Positions 33,984-42,829 of a stretch of 64,000 bases of DNA are shown here, piece after piece. The first letter of the stretch is position 1; each line of letters starts with the position of its first letter. The notes under the pieces were generated by a model. It saw only the letters and a list, made by a program, of their open reading frames with translations, did not search any database and had not been told where the DNA came from. Made by a program: the position numbers and the translations under genes. This stretch comes from Blumeriella jaapii (Eukaryota; Ascomycota; Leotiomycetes; Helotiales; Drepanopezizaceae): NCBI GenBank assembly GCA_009599575.1, contig VWND01000001.1, forward strand, positions 1,798,001 to 1,862,000, read 5' to 3'.

Positions 33984-36453
33984 ATGGCAGCAAAGAAAAA
34001 GAACAAAAGCACGACGGTTGGCGACGCGGCGGCAGAAGAGACAATTTCGGTTCCTCCTGCAATCTCATCAAGACCTACTCCGAAGCCCAAGGCGCCTCAA
34101 CCTTCTTCGTCTTCCCTTATTATCTGTCGTAACAAGTATGTCTGCAAACAAGCTATTTCAAGGAATTCTTGCGAATACTCCTATCTTCCTATGCGCGCAA
34201 TCCATACAAATGCATTGTATCGCCTTGTGCGACTACGCGCCAGGCTCAACTATGCTTGCGGAAATCAGATACTCGATCTCAGACTGACATTTCCCTAGGC
34301 ACTGGCGGTACATATCCTCTTTTCACGGTCCGTGGCTTCAATTGCCCCCGGAAGTCCTGGAGAGTCTCGCAAACAACAACTACAATCTCCCTCGTCCTCG
34401 CCCTATCGACCCCGCCGTGTTCTTCGACCTTCTCAAAATCCGCCAACTAGTCGACGACGCCACGAATCTTGCTGTGCGAGCGGCGAGTGGGGTCACTTCG
34501 TCCTCCCTCACAAATTCCTTAAATGCTGGCAACGGGCTCCTGGGGAATGGCGGCGCTGCGTTAGGACTCGGAATTGGTGGTGGAGGGGGCAATGCCAAAC
34601 TGAGTAGGGAGCGGAAGCACCGAATGCGAGAGCAGGCTACGCAGAAGCTGTCAAAAGCATACCATCTTGATGAGATAGCATGTAGTGTCGCCACTATGCA
34701 ATCTGCGTCAACGCTCGAGGATGTTGCGCATCTAGTCCTGCAGAGAAGCCCGCTCGATGCCGATGCGAAATATGTCCACTTTTTCCATGAAAAGATACCC
34801 TCACGCCAACTTGCTGAGTGTACGAGTCTTGAGCCCCTAGACGAAGTCATTGCAGAGAGACCCAGTGAGCCTGAGATCTTGAGAACCCGAGCCGTCACGA
34901 AAATCTTCAAGGAAGATTTTGTAGGCGCTGCGCAGGATCTTACGCTGGCCTTGCAGGTTTGCAGGTATTATCAGAATCAGCATAAGGCTGGGCGACAACA
35001 GCTTCAACTGGCAAGTGAAGCGGCTGCTGAGGCTCAGCGCAATAGCAATAGCCGATGGAGAGAAGAGATCAAGCTTGATGAAGCAGATCATCCTAGCAGT
35101 CTGGAGACTCAACTCTTGTTTCACCGTGCCGGGGTTTACTTGACTATAGCCTGCCAACATGTCAACGATGCTCTCCCGCCCAAGCCTTCCAAAAACGGTG
35201 CCAACGGTGTAAAAACCCAACCAGACAACACGAGTGCTTCAGCCGATCCTCCTGAGATGACCCCCGCAGAGAAAGAGGCACACCGAAAGCGTCTTGATGC
35301 CAGAAAGACTGTCAAAACCAATGCCAAGAGAGCATTGAGAGACTACATCTCATATCTTTCGCATTTTGATTATACCCCTGGACTTCCGGCAGAGGTTACC
35401 GAGGAATTCATTCGCAAGGTGCAAGAAGAGACTAACGGTTACAAAATGCCAAAACCTCAAGCTCATAGTTGGCTTGATCTGTCAAGTAACGCTTCACTGA
35501 GCAATGGTCAACTATCTGACGCCCTTGTCCCTCACAACGGCTCGCATAACCGCAACCGCAAACACACCAGTCCGAACCGTACAGAATATCCTAATCTTCC
35601 TCCACCCGTGGTTCATCAAATGTCAGCTCTGTTTTCCGCAACACCACCAGCCGATCTACCGCCTTATCCTGCGACTGCTACGGCTCTAACCACTAAGCAG
35701 CAGTTGCAAGCGACTCGTAACGAGGCCGTCAAGGCCATTCTTGCGCAAAGTGACTGCCACGAGGCCTTGACCTACCACCCGCTTCTGACCGACGCTCTGC
35801 ACTCTCTGCTCCTCTGCCACTGTCTAGTGCAAACTTCCGCTCGTGAGCTTCAACGCCACGCCCACATGGTTGCCAGACTTGCGCGAGTATGCGACGGCTA
35901 CCCGATTTTCCAAGCAGCTCGCTCCCCCAGCCGTGCCGACTGGATAGAGATTGTTCGCCGCGGTGACAATTGGATGGGCCTCTCACAATCCTGGGAATCT
36001 CTCTGTGCTCCCGCCCCACTTCCCGGTCAAGCTCCCCAGAATCAACAGAAGGAGACAGCAGCCGAGAAGAAAGAGCGTCTTAAGCAGCAAGCCATCATGG
36101 AAGCGCTGGAAGACGACAGGGTCCACGACGAGGCGAGCTTCCACGCCGCGGTCGCCGCGCGCCAACGCCGCCAGGAGGAGGAAGCTCGCAAGGCGGAGGG
36201 TAGAGAGATGCCGAAGCGGTGGGCGCAGGAGGACGGCAAGGAGTACCCCATCAGCACCGACCGCGCTCAAGCCATTGTGCGCTGGATCAGAGAAGCCCCT
36301 GTAGGTGGTGAAGCCGGCGGCCCTCGCAAGAAGAAGAAGGGCACAAAGGCAGGCTCGAAAGGCAAGGCTGCCGTGCGCGTCGAAGATGCCATCGATGACT
36401 TGAAGGTTGAGGACGCTGAGGAATTCGAGCAGGTTGAGGAAGAGGTCGAATGA
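33984..36453 (+). CDS. Conserved fungal protein of unknown function, TPR-like helical
   Basis: Two exons, 33984-34135 and 34299-36453, giving 768 residues; the 163-base intron ends with a GACTGAC branch point and CTAG. The splice creates HWRYISSFHGPWLQLPPEVL, a strongly patterned segment that I associate with ascomycete proteins often labelled 'histidine kinase group protein', a label with no visible basis here: there is no kinase, ATP-binding or receiver motif. The body is helical, with a repeat-like stretch around ILRTRAVTKIFKEDFVGAAQDLTLALQVCRYY that resembles a TPR. The N-terminus is Lys-rich, and the C-terminal 120 residues are highly charged with a KKKKGTKAGSKGKAA basic patch before an acidic end. 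Function unknown. Confidence 0.85.
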
Positions 36454-37698
36454 GCATCTTCGCTTGGATACCAAAACGGACCCTAAGCTAAGCGTGTTTG
36501 GTGTACTCTGTATTGTTTGTAACTAAAAGCTAGCGACCAAAGATAGCCCACGAAACGTCTTGATGCGTTTCATGCAGAATGCATGCATTTACTACGAACT
36601 CCGTCCTTGCATAAACGAGATCCTCTATGCATCATCCCGCCGGCTCTTAAGCCTGACGTAGGCATGAATCCTTACATCGTGCGAAGGACTGGATTTTACT
36701 CCGCAAGGAGCGCCGAGATCATGCCAATATCATACTGTAAGTAGCATAGCGGGCTCTGTCACTGTGAATTTACGGAGCATGCCCTCTACACATTTCAAGC
36801 TTTTTATCCCTACTAGTGCAGTTCGTGTGCTGCATGCTATATTGTATTGTGAAAAGCTCAAGGCAAGGTATATCAAACCAACGTTTGGATTATATAGGTA
36901 TAAACTCGGCCCGGTGGACTGCTAAAGCTTATATTCGGTTGTCTCCCTCTTTCCTTGGCTTTGTATGCAGGCCATCTCAGCCAACGTTCAATTGAATAAG
37001 AGAGATATTTGGCCAGTCCATGTGAGAGAAGATTTAAGACTCTAGTACTATATAAATTGCTTCCTAAACTTTAGTAACACATAGTATTGCACGTCTTTAC
37101 CCTTCGCACAAATGTGTTTGAAATGATACTGTACCAATGGCATTTTAGCAACGCTCGTTCATAAGCGTATGCGTCTTTTGTATACCGAGATAACCCTACG
37201 GTCACGTTTTTCAATCAATTACCAACAGGTTTTTTTTAGAATTACTTTTATTAGACACTACTGCAATGAACGAGAGTTCTATGTGAAATTTGTATAGTCT
37301 TTTTGGAGCTGAGAAGTGGGTCACAACCACCGTTTTTCTCGGCTTTACCCATCACGCTGTTCACCTTTCCGTCAAATAAATTGAAAAGGTAGGGTTCTAA
37401 GTCCAAACCTCGATGGTTTTGGAGTACTGTATGAATAGGAGACGAAGCCCCGTACGTTTCTGAAGCGCCAACAGGTTCAGATAAATGCTTTCAGAGCAGA
37501 TAAAGTGTGAGTATTATTATCAGTAGAAAGAAAAAAGGGTTGAAATGGGGTCACAAGCTGAATATAAGCCTAGATACATCCCTTCGTTCTTCAATCAAAA
37601 ATCAGAATCAACCAACTTACTTCACTTGAGCATACCATTTCTTTTATCAAACCATCTCCGAAGCAACTATAGCTACCTCTCTGTTCATTTCTTCTAAA
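36454..37698. other. AT-rich intergenic region leading into the 8-cysteine gene cluster
   Basis: No gene seen. From about 37236 the sequence is recognisably duplicated upstream of the third cluster gene (39075 onward). Blocks at 37321-37400 and 37457-37512 recur upstream of the other copies. A TATA box is at 37562. Confidence 0.55.
37562..37568 (+). promoter_or_regulatory. TATA box of 8-cysteine gene 1
   Basis: ATATAAG lies 137 bases upstream of the ATG. The same heptamer lies 138 and 130 bases upstream of copies 2 and 3, in aligned sequence, so it is very likely functional. Confidence 0.7.
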
Positions 37699-38016
37699 AT
37701 GCGATTTTGCCTTGCCACGGCCTCCGTCCTTGTCTTCGGAAGCCTTACATTAGCTGAACCTCCTAAACCCGACGCCAATTGCGAGATTCAAAGCGCCGAT
37801 GCCGGATTATCCTGGTGTATGCCAGGCGACACTGGGTATTTCTGCAATGTTGATGAGAATATTTGCAGCCGCGCAATCACAAACAGAACAACGGAGCAGA
37901 AGTATAACAAATCTATCGATCAAGCGAACGTAGATGCTTGCAAAACTCTAGGCGACAGAGATTATTGCTTACAAACGGTGCAATGTTGTGAACCTAAAAA
38001 GAAAAAGACGAACTAA
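37699..38016 (+). CDS. Small secreted 8-cysteine protein, copy 1
   Basis: A single exon of 105 residues. Residues 1-19 are a signal peptide (MRFCLATASVLVFGSLTLA), so the product is probably secreted. The mature part has eight cysteines spaced C-x11-C-x8-C-x6-C-x24-C-x8-C-x5-C-C, which I infer form four disulfides. The longest loop carries AITNRTTEQKYN and IDQANVDAC, strongly conserved in copies 2 and 3; NRT is a potential N-glycosylation site. The tail KKKKTN is basic and unique to this copy. I do not recognise the family: it is not a hydrophobin (CC doublets are absent inside) nor a CFEM domain in pattern. Size, secretion, Cys content and AT-rich tandem setting resemble fungal effectors, which is inference. 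Confidence 0.88.
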   Translation: MRFCLATASVLVFGSLTLAEPPKPDANCEIQSADAGLSWCMPGDTGYFCNVDENICSRAITNRTTEQKYNKSIDQANVDACKTLGDRDYCLQTVQCCEPKKKKTN

Positions 38017-38479
38017 ATAGGATTGGCAACGGAAAAAGAATGGAAAGACAAAAACGGAGATGGCGGAAACCGAAATGTATTTAAAATTGGATTGCACACG
38101 TGTAATAACGTGGGTTTGATATTATTTACCATTTAAATTTTGAAATATACAACCATAATGTTTTAAAACAAATATCTCGTTAGTGTATGAAATTTGCATT
38201 TGAAACATGGCTCGGTACGTTTCTGAAACGGGAACATGTTTTATAAATGCTTTAAAACCGAATAAAGTATCAACTAGACGCTTTGAAATAAAAAAAGTAA
38301 ATGCCATAAGGAAAAAGGTTTGGCAGTTTCAAGCTGGATGGATATAAGCCTACCTTTGCATCCCCTTTTTGTTCGACCAAATTTCAGAATCAATAAACCC
38401 AATCTATTCAAGCATATCAAATTTTCTATCAAAGCATTTCTTAAGCAATTATAACTATCAATTGTCAATTTCGTCCAAA
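38017..38479. promoter_or_regulatory. Spacer and promoter of 8-cysteine gene 2
   Basis: This 463-base stretch holds the 3' end of copy 1 and a block (38217-38275: TTTCTGAAACGGGAACATG and following) that aligns with 37457-37512 upstream of copy 1. A TATA box ATATAAG is at 38342, 138 bases before the ATG. Confidence 0.6.
38342..38348 (+). promoter_or_regulatory. TATA box of 8-cysteine gene 2
   Basis: ATATAAGCC at the position aligned with copies 1 and 3. The sequence from here to the ATG matches the leader of copy 1, including CAAGCATA, CTATCAAA and GTCCAAAATG-like blocks. Confidence 0.7.
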
Positions 38480-38785
38480 ATGCAATTTTCCCTTGCCACG
38501 GCCTCTATTCTTATCTTCGCCGGCCTTACATTAGCTGCTAAACCCGACTCCAATTGCGAGATTAGAACCAGCGAAGTTAAACTTGGCGGTGCCCTATGCA
38601 CCAAAGGCAATGGAGGAGTTTTTTTCTGCGACAATGGAGGGGACATTTGCAGTAACGCAATCACGGATAGAAGAACGGTTCAGGGTTTCAACAAAGATAT
38701 CGATCAAGCCAACAGGGATGCATGCTCAAACCTACAAAGCAGAAGCCCGTGTCTTCAGACTGTGCAGTGTTGCAACCCTAAATAG
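38480..38785 (+). CDS. Small secreted 8-cysteine protein, copy 2
   Basis: A single exon of 101 residues. I start at MQFSLATASIL, which aligns with the starts of the other copies; an open frame extends 37 codons upstream but lies in the conserved leader. Signal peptide residues 1-20. The mature protein has the same eight cysteines, C-x13-C-x9-C-x6-C-x24-C-x8-C-x5-C-C, and the motif FNKDIDQANRDAC, ending CLQTVQCCNPK. The glycosylation motif seen in copies 1 and 3 is replaced by DRR. It shares signal peptide, cysteine frame and C-terminal CLQTVQCC with its neighbours, but the C1-C3 loops differ strongly, as expected where selection favours change at the surface. Confidence 0.88.
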   Translation: MQFSLATASILIFAGLTLAAKPDSNCEIRTSEVKLGGALCTKGNGGVFFCDNGGDICSNAITDRRTVQGFNKDIDQANRDACSNLQSRSPCLQTVQCCNPK

Positions 38786-39930
38786 GAACTGGCAACGGAA
38801 GAATGGATGGATAAGCAGGAAGTGACACAGCGAAAGATGGTCGGGCAGGGACCGATACACAGTACTATGTAGCTGTGCTTGGTCACGTGTGGATGTGCAT
38901 TGGCCGTGCTGAATGTAAACATCTACGATATTGCACGTCATGAATATTATATGCATATTCTTAACCTTACACCAATTGTATATTAATTAAAACTAGATCA
39001 GAAGCATAGGCATCTTATGCTTACCTTACTGTTTATACGACCGCCCTCTCTCAGACAATTATTGACTTGATTTTCTTAGAATCATTTTCATTGGATACTG
39101 CAGTAAAAGACGAGAATTCTACTTACTTCGTAGACTTGTAGTCGGTGCCGTAAACACTGGCTCTACTGCTTTTGTTGAATTCTCTGGCATTTTATAAGGC
39201 CTTCTCCTGCTGCTATCACTGCTTTACATCTCTTGTCATTGGGTGTAGAAATTCTCAATAAGTGATTCATGATAAGAGTCATGAAATCTGGTCTGAAAAG
39301 CGGTAAGTCAGCATGGGTTTATCATTGGGTGGTACTCTTGTAAAACCCTCTTGCTATACAAACCTCTGAAGCAAACCAGATTAGCACTTAGACTTGAAAT
39401 TCATAACATTTTGGTTATGTACTGTACGTAGCAACGTAGTTGTAAGAATCGAACACTTTTTTCAAATTGAAAAGTTGGTCACAACCACCGTGTTTACCTG
39501 CTCTACCCATCACACTTTTCACTATTTCATTGAATGAGACGATGTAACCGTAGGGTTTCCAATAAAAGACTCGTACATCAACGGATTAAATCTATAAAAC
39601 AAGGTTCGATATAATTCTGAAACGCGAACAAATTTAAATCAACACCTTGAAATCAAATAAATTATCAAATCAATATTTTGGAAACAGATAAAGTGCTTAA
39701 CTTGCCTTCGGTTACATCTTGGATACCTTCTACAGTACAGTAGCTCTCCTCAACCTGTAAATGGACCACCGTCGTTAGCGACCGCTGTGACTCTGGCCGA
39801 ATATAAGCTTAGGTGTATCCCTTTCTTCCTCGATCAAAGATCAGAACTAATACAACACTTCGTTCAAGCATACCAATCTTTTTCTATCAAAACATTCTTT
39901 TGAGCAATCACAGCTAGATCCTATTCAATC
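38786..39930. other. Spacer and promoter of 8-cysteine gene 3
   Basis: 1.1 kb, AT-rich, no gene. The left 250 bases are unlike the rest. From 39075 on it aligns in blocks with the upstream region of copy 1: 39075-39145 with 37236-37300, 39479-39560 with 37321-37400, and 39609-39700 with 37457-37512. TACAGTACAG lies at 39731. Confidence 0.55.
39801..39807 (+). promoter_or_regulatory. TATA box of 8-cysteine gene 3
   Basis: ATATAAGCTT lies 130 bases before the ATG and aligns with the TATA boxes of copies 1 and 2. Confidence 0.7.
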
Positions 39931-40254
39931 ATGCATTTCTATCTTGCCACGGCCTCCGTTCTTATTATCACCGGCATTACGTTAGCTGCACCTGGCGATC
40001 CTATAATAATACCTAAACCCAACGCCAATTGCACTATCGAAACTAGCATTCCGGATTCCAGAGATGCCCTGTGCATCTTAGGCGATGGTGGATTTTTCTG
40101 CGACTTGGACACTAAGATCTGCAGCCGCGAAATCAAAAACAGAACGACGATTCAGACGTATAACGACGAAATCAATCAAGCAAACAGAGATTCATGCGTG
40201 GACAAAAACAGCAGAACCCCATGCCTTCAAACGGTGCAATGTTGCCCTGCTTAA
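39931..40254 (+). CDS. Small secreted 8-cysteine protein, copy 3
   Basis: A single exon of 107 residues with signal peptide MHFYLATASVLIITGITLA. The mature protein has an extra Pro/Ile-rich N-terminal segment (DPIIIPKPN), then C-x13-C-x8-C-x6-C-x24-C-x8-C-x5-C-C. The long loop keeps NRTTIQTYN and INQANRDSC, and the end is CLQTVQCCPA. Potential N-glycosylation sites are NCT and NRT. It is closest to copy 1 in the NRTT loop and in upstream DNA. Family and function are unknown; it is presumably extracellular. Confidence 0.88.
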   Translation: MHFYLATASVLIITGITLAAPGDPIIIPKPNANCTIETSIPDSRDALCILGDGGFFCDLDTKICSREIKNRTTIQTYNDEINQANRDSCVDKNSRTPCLQTVQCCPA

Positions 40255-40852
40255 TAAGACTGGCAATGAAAGGTGGAGGATGGACAGACAAGAAGAAGGA
40301 AGTGGCAGGCCGTCAGAGTTATATTTTGCAGGACAATAAATCATAACTCATATCAAGCCTTCGCAGTTCATCCGACATCAAAGTGCAAGTAAAAGCGAAT
40401 GATCTTGGGTATCAACAACCTCGTAATCATAACAAGCATTTGGACTTTCTGCCCAGTGCTGGGCGCTCTTTCCATTTTGACCCGCCTGGGAACCCATATC
40501 CTTCGGATCCATTCCTTCCTTTTCTGATTCGTAGCAGGTTAGTAAGCACCTTGTGTTGTTTCTCGCCCTTCTCTTGCGGATCCCTTGCTTTCTCCTCACA
40601 TCCAGAACATCAGTTGCCAACCCACATTCTATCAAAACCCAAACCCCAGCGTTACAACTATTCAGGCCTGAGTTCCATCGTTAGAATACCTCAGGCCGAT
40701 TCCCCTCTACACACCACATAGAGTCCCTGGTTATCCTGAGTGCCAATTCAGTGTCCACACTACTACAGGTAAGCTTCCATTCCGGTAGTAATTGTTGATG
40801 AATTGTTCAAAACGGGCTCACAATTGTCAGGGAAACATACGCAAACGCAACC
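40255..40852. other. Intergenic region
   Basis: About 600 bases between the 8-cysteine cluster and the next gene. GC content rises again around 40480, marking the right edge of the AT-rich island. No gene seen. Confidence 0.45.
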
Positions 40853-42297
40853 ATGCCAGCGGCTAGGCTTTGGCTGGGCGAGACACAGAGAAGCCTCCCC
40901 TGCACCTTTCAGGAGTTCAGATTCTTTTTCATTGCTCTCATCTGCATCACTGCTCTCGTCACGATCGTTTGCCCGGTTCTTAATCTTATGACGCCAGGGC
41001 ATGGATACATCTATCATGGGCCTCCCTCGCGTGGCAGACAGCTTGTCGTTCCCGTCTATCCTGCGACTGCGAACATTAGAGCTCCCTCACGCGTAGTCGA
41101 GCGGACTGCCTCCACGAAAGATCGATGTACTATGAAAGTTGTCGATGTAGAGTGGGAAACGGACTGCCAGAACAAGCCTCTTGAGTCAGCCGCACCTGTT
41201 CCTGTTCTACCCATCTACGTCGAGCAATTTGAGAAACTGTCTGCGGAAGACTACAGTACCGTCCAGCCAGCCGATCGATGCACCTCGAAGATCGTCGGTG
41301 TGGAGTGGGAAACAGAATGCCGGAGCAAGCCTCTTTCGAATGTGCCCATCCACGTCGAAGATATCAATGAAGATGACGCCAGACATCCCAAGCGATCGCT
41401 GCTCAGAAGGGCGGAATACCGTGGGCCCCCAAATCGCCACCCTCATCATCCTGTCATGGCGACAAGGTCGGCGCACGATGTGATGACATCTGGACCAGGA
41501 GACATCAATGCTCTACTCAACCATTCGGAGGCAACTTCTAATCAGGATGAACATCACTCTATCTCAGCGTATCGGCATGCCAACCATACCCAGCTAAGCC
41601 AACATAACCCAAAGGACTGCCATGGCACCGCAGGTACCGATAAACGCAAGTGCGAATCGAATCATCATACATCAATAATCCTCTATTCGTGTATCGGCGT
41701 TTTCGGTGTGTCAGTCCTACTGCTGGGCATTCTCAAGTGCTTTATGTCCTGTAGAAGCAGGAGCAAGCGACCTCCGCCATTGACACGAGAGATGAGGACC
41801 AAACTTGAGCAAAAGAGTGGCACCTTGTCATCAAATCCAACTCCTGAAGATAGCATGTCATCGAAAACACCCAGAAGCAACGGGCATACAACGATGGATG
41901 GTGCAGATGATGCTTGGATGATACGCGAGGGTCAGGAGGCTCAGAGGAGTAGATGGAACTTTTTTAGACGAGGGGTAAGTTTGTCTTTTGAGATGTTCAC
42001 AGCACTGACATCCTACAGCAAAGAACTCCTGATCGGTCTTCTCCAATTCCGCAAAAACGAGCACCTCGTATACCGACATTGAAGCTGCCCAAACCTGTGC
42101 TCACTACTGTTCGTAAGGTCAGTGGACTTGGTTTCGACGGCTTACCGTCGTCAATGAGGCCAGGTGCAGAAGACAGGGAGGCGAACATCAAACGCATGAA
42201 GGTATGATCTACTCCTCACTCACTCTTTCCCTAATCTTTTGGGAGGCTTTATTTTGAGTTGCGTACTAACATGATGCAGTGGATGTCTACTGTTTGA
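40853..42297 (+). CDS. Uncharacterised protein with two membrane segments and an internal duplicated motif
   Basis: Exons 40853-41974, 42019-42201 and probably 42280-42297, giving 440 residues. The last intron has a textbook TACTAAC branch point and CAG, so a six-codon final exon (ending WMSTV) is more likely than reading through to a stop at 42205-42207 (436 residues). Hydrophobic segments lie at 24-45 and 274-296. Between them is a duplicated unit DRCTxKxVxVEWETxCxxKPL at 90-110 and 141-161, each with two Cys. The second membrane segment is followed by Cys- and basic-rich juxtamembrane residues. This suggests a region of about 230 residues on one side and a 140-residue disordered tail on the other. 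I recognise no family. Confidence 0.75.
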
Positions 42298-42829
42298 AGA
42301 GCTGGGAGTGGAGCCCAAGCTCGCAGAGGGCTGGCATTGAGGAGTCGAAGGACTGCTGTTATTCGTGACCATAGCCATGGCTTGTGGCCAGTCGTGGGCC
42401 AAGGCCGTATCCGATAGGTGTAGGGAACTTGAAGAATACATTCGTAACAGTTGAATGGAAGGCACACACTCGTTCGTCCTACTCAAGAATAAGTCTTGAC
42501 TTACAAGTGATCAACCTCAGCGGCACAAGTAACATGATCTTCAAATACCGCTAGTCTTGATTCACTGGCACATAGCAAGGCTTGCATCCTACACAGAAAT
42601 GACGTTTATCTTAATAAACGTATGTAAATCTCGATGAATAATCAAGGTTGATTAACATCAAAAATTGTCAATGCTTCTAAGCTCGCCTACAAATCGCTCG
42701 CAGTAGCGGGGCCAACCAGTACCTGGGCTTTGGCGGCTCCTTTCACCCGCACGTGATAGCGTGTCGTCGTGTTTTGTCCTTCTTGCATCACCCGAACAAG
42801 ACCGCAAACACTCTATATGAGGAGGAGGT
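42298..42829. other. Intergenic region, promoter of the family X polymerase gene
   Basis: 532 bases. A short AT-rich inverted repeat (TTATCTTAATAAACG and neighbours) occurs at 42605-42660. No gene seen. Confidence 0.45.

Noticed and set aside
20567..36453. Secondary-metabolite gene cluster
   Set aside because: Two regulators are present but there is no polyketide synthase, peptide synthetase, terpene cyclase or tailoring enzyme nearby.
37699..40254. Hydrophobin or CFEM identity for the 8-cysteine proteins
   Set aside because: Hydrophobins have CC doublets at C2-C3 and C6-C7; here the only doublet is C7-C8 at the end. CFEM spacing also does not fit.
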